This document shows positions 1-8,864 of a stretch of 64,000 nt of DNA, one piece after another. The position numbers and the translations under genes were made by a program. How positions within the stretch are numbered: position 1 is the stretch's first letter; each line of letters opens with the position of its first letter. The DNA is taken from contig NZ_CP040093.1 of the NCBI RefSeq assembly GCF_006016075.1, positions 2,645,501 through 2,709,500 of the forward strand, written 5' to 3'. This DNA is from Caloramator sp. E03. GTDB taxonomy: Bacteria > Bacillota > Clostridia > Clostridiales > Caloramatoraceae. Below the pieces are notes generated by a model that did not search any database, was not told where the DNA came from, and was given only the letters and a program-made list of their open reading frames with translations.

Positions 1-534
1 TCTGCTCTTGGAATAAGTGCAGTAGCTTCCCTTTTGCCAGACATTGATCATCCAAAGGGGATTATAAATAAATATTTACTTCCTTTTAGAAGCAAAGGTG
101 CAAAGATTGCATTTTATTTTGCTCTTGGTATTTTTGTGATATTAATTAATAATTTTTATTTTTCATATAGTTATTTAACAGCTCTTGGGGTTTTTTTTGT
201 TTTTATTGGTGTTTCAAATCATAGAAATGGTACTACTCACAGCCTTACGGGTTTTTTATGCTTTTTATTTACACTTGGATATATCGCTACAAAGCTTAAA
301 TATAAAAATTTCATTATTCCCTTTTCAATAGGATATTTGTCCCACCTATCTGCAGATATGTTTACATCAAGGGGAATACCTCTTTTTTATCCCTTTGTAA
401 AAAAGAAGATAAAAATGCCTTTAACAATTACGGTTGGTTCATTTTGGGGTAATTTAATAGAAGGTATAATAACAATTGGTGGGCTAATTTATTTAACTTG
501 GAAACTTCCTATTATAATGATGAGGCTAAGATAG
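1..534 (+). CDS. Membrane-bound metal-dependent hydrolase (YdjM/DUF457 family), 5' end outside window
   Basis: The reading frame is open from the first base, so the true start lies upstream and 177 residues of the C-terminal part are visible. The motif LLPDIDHP near the visible start and the later HRNGTTHS and HLSADMFTSRG stretches are the histidine/aspartate clusters expected of this family of small integral-membrane metal-dependent hydrolases. Several hydrophobic segments lie between these clusters. The family is predicted to sit in the cytoplasmic membrane, and its substrate is not established. It ends 15 bases before uvrC on the same strand, so the two may be co-transcribed. Family assignment is fairly secure from the motif pattern; function is unknown. 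Confidence 0.8.
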   Translation, partial: SALGISAVASLLPDIDHPKGIINKYLLPFRSKGAKIAFYFALGIFVILINNFYFSYSYLTALGVFFVFIGVSNHRNGTTHSLTGFLCFLFTLGYIATKLKYKNFIIPFSIGYLSHLSADMFTSRGIPLFYPFVKKKIKMPLTITVGSFWGNLIEGIITIGGLIYLTWKLPIIMMRLR

Positions 535-549
535 GAGGGTTATGATATA

Positions 550-2418
550 ATGTTTAACTTAGAAGAAGCACTTAAAAATCTACCAGATCATCCTGGGGTT
601 TATATTATGAAAAATTCAGAAGGGGAAATAATCTATATAGGTAAGGCTGTATCTCTTAAAAACAGGGTAAGGCAGTATTTTCAAAACTCCAAGAATAATT
701 CTCCAAAGGTTGCTGCAATGGTAAGCCACATTGCTGAGTTTGAATATATACTTACCGATTCTGAAATAGAGGCGTTAATCCTTGAATGTAATCTAATTAA
801 AAAAAATAAGCCAAGATACAATATACTTTTAAAGGATGATAAGCACTATCCATATATTAAAGTAACAACAAATGAAGAATATCCACGAATATTCATTACA
901 AGGAAAATAGAAAAGGATGGTGCTAAATATTTTGGGCCCTATACAGATACTAATGCAGTTAGAGAAACTATACAGATAATTAAAAAACTTTATCCTATAA
1001 GAAGCTGTAAAAAGTTAATTTCTTATGGTAAAGACCTTGGAAGGCCATGTTTAAATTATCATATAAAAAGATGCCTTGCACCATGTACTGGAAAGGTAAG
1101 CAAAGATGATTACATGTCTATGGTAAATAATGTATTATTGTTTCTTTCAGGAAAACAAGATGATCTTATAAGAGATCTTACTCAAAGGATGGAGGAAGCT
1201 GCAGAAAAACTTGATTTTGAGAAGGCAGCACAGATACGGGATGAAATTAATTCAATACGAAAAATACAAGAAAAACAAAAGATTATATCTTCTGCCCTTG
1301 AAGATGAAGATGTTATAGCCTTTGCTAAAAATGATGAAAAGACGTGTATTGAGGTTTTTTTCATAAGAGGAGGAAAGCTTCTTGGAAGACAAGATTTTTA
1401 TTTTGATACTATAGAAGATGATGAAAACCTTCTAAGCCAGTTTATTATGCAATTTTATTCTGAAAGGGAGTATACGCCAAAGAATATAATACTTCAAAGT
1501 GAAATAGACGAGATTCAAATTTTAGAGTCATATTTATCAAGAAAAAGGGGAAGTAAAGTTCATATAAAAGTTCCAGAGAGGGGAAGTAAAAAAGAAATTA
1601 TAGAGCTTGCTAAAAAGAATGCATCAGCAGCTTTAGAACAGTTAAAGTATAAGACTTTAAAGGAAAAGGATGCTACGGAAAACGCTTTAAAAGAAATTTG
1701 TACAATACTTGAGCTTGATGAAATCCCCTATAGAATTGAAGCTTTTGATATATCAAACATTAAGGGGACGGATTCTGTAGGCTCTATGGTTGTATTTGAA
1801 GGTGGTAAGCCTAAAAACAAAGATTATAGAAGGTTTAAAATAAAGACAGTTGAAGGTCCTGATGATTATAAATCTATGGAGGAGATATTAAAAAGAAGAT
1901 TTGAAAGAGGATTTTTAGAAATAAAAGAGCTTGAAAAACTAAATAAAAGTGCTGATGAAGGTAAATTTTCGATTTTTCCTAATCTTATAATGATGGACGG
2001 AGGAATTGGACAGGTATCAGTTTGTGAAAAGGTTTTAAAAAGTTTTGGACTTGACATTCCTGTTTGTGGAATGGTTAAGGATGAAAAACATAGAACAAAG
2101 GAACTTGTTTATAATGGCGATAAAATAAGCCTTTACAAGGATTCTAATGCATTTAAATTGATAGCCAAAATTCAAGATGAGGTTCACAGGTTTGCCATAA
2201 GTTATCATAGGAGCCTTAGAGGTAAGAATGCTGTAAGTTCTTTACTTGATGAAATACCGGGAATTGGAAAGAAAAGAAGGCTTGCTCTTTTAAAGCACTT
2301 TGAAAGCATAGATGCAATTAAAAAAGCATCTATTGATGAACTTAGAAGGGTTGAGGGAATGAACGAAAAAAGTGCAGTTGCAGTCTATGAATATTTTAAT
2401 AAGGATGTTAAAAGCTAA
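550..2418 (+). CDS. uvrC: Excinuclease ABC subunit C
   Basis: This is the UvrC subunit of nucleotide excision repair, which makes both incisions around a lesion after UvrA/UvrB loading. The 622 residues match the family length. A GIY-YIG nuclease domain opens the protein (GVYIMKN... IIYIGKA, about residues 16-35). A UvrB-interaction segment lies near residues 205-235 (LDFEKAAQIRD). The RNase H-like second nuclease follows (FDISNIKG, MMDGGIGQ), and helix-hairpin-helix repeats close it (LDEIPGIGKKRR, VEGMNEKSA). The start is the ATG after AGGAGGG with normal spacing. It is a housekeeping gene and nothing looks broken. Confidence 0.97.
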   Translation: MFNLEEALKNLPDHPGVYIMKNSEGEIIYIGKAVSLKNRVRQYFQNSKNNSPKVAAMVSHIAEFEYILTDSEIEALILECNLIKKNKPRYNILLKDDKHYPYIKVTTNEEYPRIFITRKIEKDGAKYFGPYTDTNAVRETIQIIKKLYPIRSCKKLISYGKDLGRPCLNYHIKRCLAPCTGKVSKDDYMSMVNNVLLFLSGKQDDLIRDLTQRMEEAAEKLDFEKAAQIRDEINSIRKIQEKQKIISSALEDEDVIAFAKNDEKTCIEVFFIRGGKLLGRQDFYFDTIEDDENLLSQFIMQFYSEREYTPKNIILQSEIDEIQILESYLSRKRGSKVHIKVPERGSKKEIIELAKKNASAALEQLKYKTLKEKDATENALKEICTILELDEIPYRIEAFDISNIKGTDSVGSMVVFEGGKPKNKDYRRFKIKTVEGPDDYKSMEEILKRRFERGFLEIKELEKLNKSADEGKFSIFPNLIMMDGGIGQVSVCEKVLKSFGLDIPVCGMVKDEKHRTKELVYNGDKISLYKDSNAFKLIAKIQDEVHRFAISYHRSLRGKNAVSSLLDEIPGIGKKRRLALLKHFESIDAIKKASIDELRRVEGMNEKSAVAVYEYFNKDVKS

Positions 2419-2490
2419 TTATGAAAAAATTTACGAATTTGTATTAGTTGCTAAATTATAATATAATTGAATTGTAATGGGGGTGGTTAT

Positions 2491-3216
2491 ATGAAAAAAC
2501 TTGTTGTTGATACTCATACCCACACTGTAGCAAGTGGTCACGCTTATAGTACCATTATTGAAAATTGTATTGAGGCAAGCAAAAAAGGTATAGAACTTAT
2601 CGCTATGACTGATCATGGTCCAGCGATGCCAGGAGGGCCTCACATATTTCATTTTGGTAATTTAAAAGTTATACCAAGATATATTCATGGAGTTGAAGTT
2701 TTAAAAGGAATAGAAGCAAATATAGTAGATTATGATGGAAAACTTGATTTAAACGAAGAAAGAATGGAGAAAATTGAAATAGTTATTGCAAGCCTTCATG
2801 ATGTTTGTATAACTCCAGGAAGTGTAAAGGATAATACAAGGGCTTTAATAAATGCTATGAAAAGTAAATATGTTGATATAATAGGGCATCCAGGTAATCC
2901 TATGTTTCCAATAGAAATAGATGAGGTTTTAGATGCAGCTATATACTACAACGTTATGATTGAAATAAATAATAGCTCTCTTGGGGTTTCGAGGATAGGT
3001 AGCTATGAAAATTGCAGTCTGATAGCAAAACATGCTGCCAAAAAAGGAAATATAATTGCCCTTGGAACAGATTCTCATATATGCTATAGTGTAGGAGAAT
3101 TTAGTAAAGCGGTTGAGATTATTGAAAAAGCAGGTATTGATGATGATCATATAATAAATAACGATAAAGAAAAGCTTAAAGAATATTTAAGAAAAAAAGG
3201 AAAACTTATAAAATAA
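2491..3216 (+). CDS. PHP-domain phosphoesterase, YcdX-like
   Basis: A 241-residue PHP-superfamily protein resembling the YcdX/histidinol-phosphatase-like group, predicted cytosolic with a trinuclear metal site. Visible metal ligands are the N-terminal DTHTHT, the MTDHGP motif about 45 residues in, IGHPGN in the middle and ALGTDSH near the C-terminus. The ATG at 2491 is preferred because it follows GGGGGTGG; an upstream TTG at 2467 lacks such a site. A hairpin terminator follows directly. A second, more divergent paralogue lies at 7240. The substrate is unknown; a phosphatase role is inferred from the family only. Confidence 0.85.
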   Translation: MKKLVVDTHTHTVASGHAYSTIIENCIEASKKGIELIAMTDHGPAMPGGPHIFHFGNLKVIPRYIHGVEVLKGIEANIVDYDGKLDLNEERMEKIEIVIASLHDVCITPGSVKDNTRALINAMKSKYVDIIGHPGNPMFPIEIDEVLDAAIYYNVMIEINNSSLGVSRIGSYENCSLIAKHAAKKGNIIALGTDSHICYSVGEFSKAVEIIEKAGIDDDHIINNDKEKLKEYLRKKGKLIK

Positions 3217-3219
3217 TAA

Positions 3220-3241
3220 GCCGCCTACTGGCGGTTTTTTT
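3220..3241 (+). terminator. Rho-independent terminator after PHP gene
   Basis: CCGCC and GGCGG pair around a four-base loop (TACT) and are followed by seven T. It starts a few bases after the stop codon of the PHP gene. Confidence 0.85.
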
Positions 3242-3256
3242 AAAAGAGGTTGAGAT

Positions 3257-4609
3257 ATGAAACTTTCTGCGAATTTTTTTGAGAGAATGAAGTTTATTTT
3301 AAAGGATGAATATGATAGCTTTTTGGAAAGCCTTAAAAGAGAAAGGGTAAAAGGTATTAGAGTAAACACATTAAAAATTGACATACAAGATTTTAAAGAT
3401 ATTTCTCCATTTGACATTTTAGAAACTGTACCTTGGGAAAAAAGAGGCTTTTATATAAATGAAGATAAACCAGGAAAGCATCCTTATCATCAAGCAGGGT
3501 TATATTATATACAAGAACCAAGTGCAATGGCAGTTGTACCAACTTTAAATATAAATGAAGGAGACAAAGTTTTAGATTTGTGTGCAGCTCCAGGAGGAAA
3601 ATCAACTCAGGCAGCTTGCTATCTTAATGAATCAGGACTAATAGTATGTAATGAAATTGAAGGTAAAAGGGCAAAGGTTTTATCTGAAAATATTGAAAGA
3701 ATGGGAATTAAAAATGCAATTGTAACTAATAATTCTCCAAAGGAACTTGAAAAAGTATTTAAAGGGTATTTTGATAAGATAATAGTTGATGCTCCCTGCT
3801 CTGGTGAAGGTATGTTTAAAAAGGAAGAAGCTGCAATAGAGGATTGGAGCATAGAGAATGTTGAAGGATGTGCAGCCAGGCAAAGGGAGATTATGGATTG
3901 TGCAGCTACCATGGTAAAACCTGGAGGATATATAGTTTATTCAACATGTACATTTTCCATTGAGGAAAATGAAGGTACAATAGATTATTTTCTTAAAAAA
4001 CATAAAGAATTTGAAATAGTAGAAATAAAAAAAGAGTTTGGATTTACAAGAGGACTATATGAATATTTTGACAACTATGAGCTAAGCAAAGCAGCAAGGC
4101 TTTTCCCGCATAGATTAAAGGGAGAAGGTCATTTTATTGCTCTTTTAAGGAAAAAAGATGGCGATGACTTTAATTACATGTCTTTAAAAAGTAATGTTAA
4201 ACAAAATCAGCTTAAAGATTACTTTGAGTTTGAAAAGGAAAACTTAAATACTATTATTAAGGAAAATTTTTATTTATCGGGTGAAAACCTTTATAGTTTT
4301 CCATCAGACTTATGTGATTTAAAAGGGCTCAGGATATTAAGGTTAGGGCTTCACATTGGAAGTTTTAAAAAGAATAGGTTTGAACCTAATCATGCTTTAG
4401 CACTTGCAATAAGAAGCAAGGATGCTAAAAGAGCTGTTAATTTTACATCAAATAGTGATGATTTATTATCTTATCTTAAGGGGGATGTAATAAAAGCAAA
4501 AGTTGAGGATGGATGGTGCCTTGTGCTCGTTGATGGATACCCTATAGGCTGGGGAAAAGCAGTTAAAGGAGTTATTAAAAATCATTTTCCAAAGGGCCTT
4601 AGATGGTAA
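3257..4609 (+). CDS. 16S rRNA m5C methyltransferase, RsmF/NOL1-NOP2-Sun family
   Basis: A 450-residue SAM-dependent RNA cytosine-C5 methyltransferase. The SAM-binding loop LCAAPGGKST is near residue 112, the motif IV cysteine lies in DAPCSGEGMF near 180, and the motif VI catalytic cysteine lies in YSTCTF near 230. The C-terminal 150 residues resemble the RNA-binding tail of RsmF/YebU-type enzymes (HLGSFKKNRFEP-like segment, pre-PUA/PUA). Homologues modify 16S rRNA; the exact target base here is inference. RBS AAGAGGTTGAG precedes the ATG. It stands alone between the PHP terminator and murB. Confidence 0.88.
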   Translation: MKLSANFFERMKFILKDEYDSFLESLKRERVKGIRVNTLKIDIQDFKDISPFDILETVPWEKRGFYINEDKPGKHPYHQAGLYYIQEPSAMAVVPTLNINEGDKVLDLCAAPGGKSTQAACYLNESGLIVCNEIEGKRAKVLSENIERMGIKNAIVTNNSPKELEKVFKGYFDKIIVDAPCSGEGMFKKEEAAIEDWSIENVEGCAARQREIMDCAATMVKPGGYIVYSTCTFSIEENEGTIDYFLKKHKEFEIVEIKKEFGFTRGLYEYFDNYELSKAARLFPHRLKGEGHFIALLRKKDGDDFNYMSLKSNVKQNQLKDYFEFEKENLNTIIKENFYLSGENLYSFPSDLCDLKGLRILRLGLHIGSFKKNRFEPNHALALAIRSKDAKRAVNFTSNSDDLLSYLKGDVIKAKVEDGWCLVLVDGYPIGWGKAVKGVIKNHFPKGLRW

Positions 4610-4681
4610 CATTTTGCTTGATTTATGCATTTATTATATAATATACTGTAATTGCTTAATTTTATTATAGGAGATGAATAT

Positions 4682-5593
4682 ATGATATTAGATGCAGTAA
4701 TCTATGAATTAGAAAAAATAATTGATAAAGAGCATATAAGATATAATGAACCTATGAAAAATCATACTTCTTTTAGAGTAGGAGGACCAGCAGATATATT
4801 CATATTACCAGAAAAAACATGGCAAGTTATTAGTGCAATAAAGATATTAAAAGAGAATAGTATTCCTTTTTTTGTTATGGGCAATGGGACTAACCTTGTT
4901 GTAAAAGATGGTGGATATAAAGGAGCTGTAATTAAACTTACATCTATAAATAATATAAAAGTAGAAGGAAATAAGATTAGAGCACAGGCAGGAGCATTCC
5001 TTTCAAATGTTTCTATAGAGGCTCTTAAAAATAGCTTAAAGGGAATGGAGTTTGCCTCAGGAATACCGGGAACTGTTGGGGGTGCTGTTGCTATGAATGC
5101 AGGGGCTTATGGCCCTGAAATAAAGGATATTATAGAATCAGCAGTTTTAACTGACTATGATGGTAACCTTTATTGTTTTAACAAGGAGGAACTTCAACTA
5201 TCCTATAGAAGCAGCATAATTCAAAGAGAAAACTATATTGTGCTTGAAGCTACCTTTGCATTGGAAAAAGGAGATGTTATTGCAATTAAAAATAGGATGG
5301 AAGAACTAAATAGACGCCGTGCTGAGAAACAGCCTTTAAATTTTCCAAGTGCAGGGAGTACATTTAAAAGGCCAGAGGGGCATTTTGCAGGAAAGCTTAT
5401 TGAGGATGCTGGACTTAAAGGCTATTCTATAGGTGGTGCAAAAGTATCAGAAAAACATGCAGGTTTTATAATAAATTACAATAATGCAACTGCAAAGGAT
5501 GTGCTTGAGCTTATTAAAAAAGTACAGGAAGTTGTTTATGAAAAATTCAATGTTATGTTAGAGCCTGAAATAAAAATAATTGGTGAAGACTAA
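4682..5593 (+). CDS. murB: UDP-N-acetylenolpyruvoylglucosamine reductase
   Basis: MurB reduces UDP-GlcNAc-enolpyruvate to UDP-MurNAc with NADPH and FAD, a cytosolic step of peptidoglycan synthesis. The 303 residues show the FAD-binding motifs MGNGTNLVV and GIPGTVGGAVAMNAGAYG and the catalytic serine motif SAGSTFKRP, which indicates the short type IIb form. The ATG at 4682 follows TAGGAG with proper spacing; the longer reading from TTG 4652 has no such site. murB is often near rapZ/yvcK/whiA in clostridia, which agrees with the genes downstream. A strong terminator follows. Confidence 0.96.
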   Translation: MILDAVIYELEKIIDKEHIRYNEPMKNHTSFRVGGPADIFILPEKTWQVISAIKILKENSIPFFVMGNGTNLVVKDGGYKGAVIKLTSINNIKVEGNKIRAQAGAFLSNVSIEALKNSLKGMEFASGIPGTVGGAVAMNAGAYGPEIKDIIESAVLTDYDGNLYCFNKEELQLSYRSSIIQRENYIVLEATFALEKGDVIAIKNRMEELNRRRAEKQPLNFPSAGSTFKRPEGHFAGKLIEDAGLKGYSIGGAKVSEKHAGFIINYNNATAKDVLELIKKVQEVVYEKFNVMLEPEIKIIGED

Positions 5594-5640
5594 AAAAATA
5601 CCAATATGCTATCTTGTATAGCATACTGGTATTTTTTTTA
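5592..5640 (+). terminator. Rho-independent terminator after murB
   Basis: Inverted repeats ATACCAATATGCTAT and ATAGCATACTGGTAT (one mismatch) enclose a CTTGT loop and are followed by a run of T. It starts at the murB stop codon. Confidence 0.9.
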
Positions 5641-5754
5641 TAGAATCTTAAATTGTATTTATTTATATAAAATAAGTAACAACCCATGACTAATGAATAG
5701 CCACAACGAATGCATGAAAAAGTTTGGGGGTTGTCAAAGATGACAGTAACAGGA

Positions 5755-5846
5755 GGGACGGTTACTTATTATATTAAATAAACATAATATTTCATGGATA
5801 TCCCCCTGATTTTGCTGATATTGTGTATGAAATAAGTAACCGTCCC
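5755..5846. repeat. REP-like inverted repeat with GGGACGGTT/AACCGTCCC ends
   Basis: The 393 bases between murB and hisC carry no gene. Within them GGGACGGTTACTTATT (5755-5770) and AATAAGTAACCGTCCC (5831-5846) are exact 16-base inverted repeats about 60 bases apart. A third copy of AATAAGTAAC is at 5671-5680. The outer GGGACGGTT resembles repetitive extragenic palindromes linked to IS200-like (RAYT) transposases in Firmicutes; that link is inference, as no such transposase is in the window. Confidence 0.55.
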
Positions 5847-5986
5847 TTGGCTTGAACTTTTTTCCTTTTTTGTAAATGGACATTTTCACACTAACTGTCC
5901 CCTATGAATAAAAGTTTGACGTAAATATTTGGAATATTGTAAAATATAAAAAATATTGTTAAATAATTTAAGGGAGGGGAAATTTA

Positions 5987-7075
5987 ATGAAAGTTAGGGA
6001 TGCTATTTTGGGATTGAAACTTTACCAGGCTGGGAAGCCTATCGATGAGGTAAAAAGGGAATTAGGGCTTGATGATATTATAAAACTTGCTTCTAATGAA
6101 AATCCTTTAGGGTGCTCAACAAAAGTTTGCGATGTTATAAAGGAGTTTGCAGATAAAGTCAACCTCTATCCTGATGCTTCTAATTATGAACTTAAAAAAG
6201 CTTTATCGAAATATCTTGGGGTAAATGTTGAAAACATATTTTGTAGTACCGGTTCTGACTCTTTGATTAAGGCTATATGCAACTTGTTTGTAAATGATGG
6301 TGATGAGACAATAATGGGAGAAGTTTCTTTTCAAAGGTATGAGGATAGTACTGTGCTTATGGGAGGTAAGATTGTTAAGGTACCGATGAAAAATTATATG
6401 CTTGATGTTAAAGGAATGGTTGATGCAATTAATGATAGGACAAGGGTTCTATGGTTTTGTACCCCTAACAATCCTACAGGTTCAATAATTAATAAAGACG
6501 AACTTTTTAGTGTGCTTGATTTAATACCTAAGGACGTAATAATAGTAATGGACGAAGCATATTATGAATATGTTACAGATGATAACTACCCACAAACAGT
6601 TCCACTTCTTGAAAAATATGATAACATGATAATTTTAAGAACATTTTCAAAGGCTTATGGGCTTGCAGGGTTAAGATGTGGGTATGGTATTGCAAGTGAA
6701 GAAATTGCTAAATATATTAATACTATAGTAGGACCCTTTGATACAAATATAATTGCACAGCAAGCGGCAGTTGCTGCTTTATCAGATACAGAATTTTTAA
6801 AGAGGGTTATTGATGAGAATAGCAGGGGAAGGGAATATTTATATTGTGAATATAAAAGGTTAGGTCTTGAATATATTGAAAGCCAAGCTAATTTTATTAT
6901 GGTTAATGTGAAAAGAAACGATAAAGAAGTATTTAATGAACTTTTAAAAAGAGGTATTATAGTAAGGCCTGGATATCTGTTTGGAATGGATGGATGGCTT
7001 AGAGTATCAATTGGAACAATGGAGCAGAATAAAAAATATATAAAGGAACTTGAAAATATACTTGTAAATAAATAA
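5987..7075 (+). CDS. hisC: Histidinol-phosphate aminotransferase
   Basis: A fold-type I PLP aminotransferase of 362 residues. The motifs LASNENPLG near residue 35, WFCTPNNPTG near 160, MDEAYYEY near 190 and the PLP lysine in RTFSKAYGLAG near 220 fit HisC, which converts imidazole-acetol phosphate and glutamate to histidinol phosphate and 2-oxoglutarate. No other his gene is in the window, so this may be an orphan copy or an enzyme with broader specificity for aromatic or other amino acids. The ATG follows GGGAGGGG with good spacing. An imperfect hairpin follows the gene. Confidence 0.88.
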   Translation: MKVRDAILGLKLYQAGKPIDEVKRELGLDDIIKLASNENPLGCSTKVCDVIKEFADKVNLYPDASNYELKKALSKYLGVNVENIFCSTGSDSLIKAICNLFVNDGDETIMGEVSFQRYEDSTVLMGGKIVKVPMKNYMLDVKGMVDAINDRTRVLWFCTPNNPTGSIINKDELFSVLDLIPKDVIIVMDEAYYEYVTDDNYPQTVPLLEKYDNMIILRTFSKAYGLAGLRCGYGIASEEIAKYINTIVGPFDTNIIAQQAAVAALSDTEFLKRVIDENSRGREYLYCEYKRLGLEYIESQANFIMVNVKRNDKEVFNELLKRGIIVRPGYLFGMDGWLRVSIGTMEQNKKYIKELENILVNK

Positions 7076-7088
7076 TTATAAAATAACT

Positions 7089-7133
7089 AAAAGCCTGTAA
7101 ATCTGTATGATATTAATAGATTTATGGGCTTTA
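7089..7133 (+). terminator. Possible terminator after hisC
   Basis: AAAGCC..TAAATCT and AGATTTA..GGCTTT form an imperfect stem, but the T tract after it is broken by A residues. A weak candidate. Confidence 0.4.
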
Positions 7134-7195
7134 AATTTAAATTTGTATACGAAATGCTTTTTTACATAGATTATTATTGAAGAGGAGATGGGACT

Positions 7196-7243
7196 ATGAT
7201 ATATTTTGAAATAATGATGAACAAATTGGAGGAACAACTATGA
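7196..7243 (+). CDS. Putative 15-codon leader ORF overlapping the PHP gene start
   Basis: An ATG at 7196 follows GAGGAGATGGG and reads 15 codons ([15 protein letters not shown]), ending in a TGA whose bases overlap the ATG of the PHP gene (ATGA at 7240-7243). Its last codons contain the ribosome site of the PHP gene. It could couple translation of the two, or be chance. No similarity is recognised. Confidence 0.3.
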   Translation: MIYFEIMMNKLEEQL

Positions 7244-7971
7244 AGATTTTTGCAGACTATCATACTCATACTAAGTATAGCCATGGTAAAGGGACTATAA
7301 GGCAAAATGTAGAAGCTGCCATAAAAAAGGGCTTAAAGGAGATAGTAATATCTGACCATGGGCCAGCTCATGTTTTTTATGGAGTAAGAAAAAAGCAGCT
7401 TAAAGAGATGAGAGAAAAAATAGATAAACTGCAATCTGAATATCCACAGATTAAAATTATGCTTGGTGTTGAGGCAAATATAATAAGCTGTGATGGGGAT
7501 ATAGATGTTGATGAGGAAGATATTAAATTGCTTGATAAACTTCTTGTAGGGTTTCATAATGGAGCAATGCCAAAAGACTTTAAATCCTTTTATAATCTAT
7601 CTGTTAAAAATAAACTCTCAAAAATAATACCTTCATTTAAAGGGGAATGTAGGAGATTAAATACTGAGGCTTTAGTTAAAGCAATCAATAAATATGATAT
7701 ATTTTTAATAACACATCCAGGGGCTAAAGTAGATATAGATACAAGGATTTTAGCAAGGGCAGCAGCAAAAAGAGGAACTATACTTGAAATAAATTCAAGC
7801 CATGGATATATGACATCAGAATATGTTAAAATAGCTATGGAGGAAGGAGCATATTTTGCAATTGATAGCGATGCTCATAATCCAAAGGATGTGGGAAACT
7901 TTGAAAAAGGAATAGAAATAGCAAAAAAAGCTGGGCTTTCAGAGGATAGAATTGTTAACGCTTTAAAATAA
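7240..7971 (+). CDS. PHP-domain phosphoesterase upstream of rapZ
   Basis: A 243-residue PHP-superfamily metal-dependent phosphoesterase. Metal ligands are visible in [11 protein letters not shown] at the N-terminus, VISDHGPAH near residue 40, ITHPGAK near 160 and AIDSDAHNP near 205. It is a distant paralogue of the gene at 2491. RBS TTGGAGG precedes the ATG. It lies 17 bases before rapZ and is likely the first gene of the rapZ-yvcK-whiA transcript. The family includes histidinol phosphatases and nucleotidases; the actual substrate is unknown. Confidence 0.85.
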   Translation: MKIFADYHTHTKYSHGKGTIRQNVEAAIKKGLKEIVISDHGPAHVFYGVRKKQLKEMREKIDKLQSEYPQIKIMLGVEANIISCDGDIDVDEEDIKLLDKLLVGFHNGAMPKDFKSFYNLSVKNKLSKIIPSFKGECRRLNTEALVKAINKYDIFLITHPGAKVDIDTRILARAAAKRGTILEINSSHGYMTSEYVKIAMEEGAYFAIDSDAHNPKDVGNFEKGIEIAKKAGLSEDRIVNALK

Positions 7972-7988
7972 AGATTGGAGGAATTTTA

Positions 7989-8864
7989 ATGCGTTTTGTA
8001 ATAGTTACAGGACTTTCAGGAGCAGGCAAGACACAAGCTATAAGATGTCTTGAGGATTTTCAATATTTTTGTATAGATAACCTCCCGCCGGCTCTGATTC
8101 CAAAGCTGTCGGAGTTATGTTATGCTTCGGGGGATAAAATAGATAAAGTAGCAATAGTTGTAGATATAAGAGGAAGAGGCTTTTTTGATGAACTTTTCCA
8201 AAGCCTTAAATCAATTGAAAACATGGGATATAAATATGAAATATTATTCCTTGATGCATCGGATAATGTTCTTGTTAAAAGGTATAAAGAATCAAGGAGA
8301 AATCATCCTTTAAATAACGATGGAAATATAATAGATGCTATACATGAGGAAAGAGAAAGATTAAAGGAAGTTAAAAAGAAGGCAAATCATATAATAGATA
8401 CCTCAAATCTTTCAACAAGGCAGCTTCGTGAAGAACTTAGAAAGATATTCATAATAGGTGAAAAGTTTGAGAGCCTTGTAATAACAGTTGAATCCTTTGG
8501 GTTTAAGTATGGAATCCCAATAGATGCGGATCTTGTTTTCGATGTTAGGTTTCTTCCAAACCCATACTATATAGATGAACTTAAACACTATTCAGGTAAC
8601 GATATACCTGTTAGGGACTATGTATTAAAATGGAGTGAAACCGTTGAGTTTATAAAAAAGGTTGATGACTTACTTGAATTTTTAATACCCTATTATATAA
8701 AAGAAGGAAAGGCAAGGCTTGTTATTGCTGTTGGCTGCACAGGAGGGCGCCATAGATCTGTAACAATTGCTAACTCTATATATGAAAAGCTAAAGGAAAA
8801 TGGTCATACAGTTTTAATAACTCATAGAGATTTGTCTAATGATGTTATGGGGGATGTTAGATAA
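7989..8864 (+). CDS. rapZ: RNase adapter/nucleotide-binding protein RapZ
   Basis: A 291-residue member of the RapZ/YvcJ family. The Walker A loop GLSGAGKT is at residues 6-13. The C-terminal domain carries the signature [11 protein letters not shown] near residue 250, which in E. coli RapZ forms the RNA/GlmZ-binding part. In Firmicutes the protein (YvcJ) binds and hydrolyses nucleotides, and its role is less clear. Its stop codon overlaps the yvcK start (TAATG), which points to translational coupling in the conserved rapZ-yvcK-whiA block. Confidence 0.95.
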   Translation: MRFVIVTGLSGAGKTQAIRCLEDFQYFCIDNLPPALIPKLSELCYASGDKIDKVAIVVDIRGRGFFDELFQSLKSIENMGYKYEILFLDASDNVLVKRYKESRRNHPLNNDGNIIDAIHEERERLKEVKKKANHIIDTSNLSTRQLREELRKIFIIGEKFESLVITVESFGFKYGIPIDADLVFDVRFLPNPYYIDELKHYSGNDIPVRDYVLKWSETVEFIKKVDDLLEFLIPYYIKEGKARLVIAVGCTGGRHRSVTIANSIYEKLKENGHTVLITHRDLSNDVMGDVR

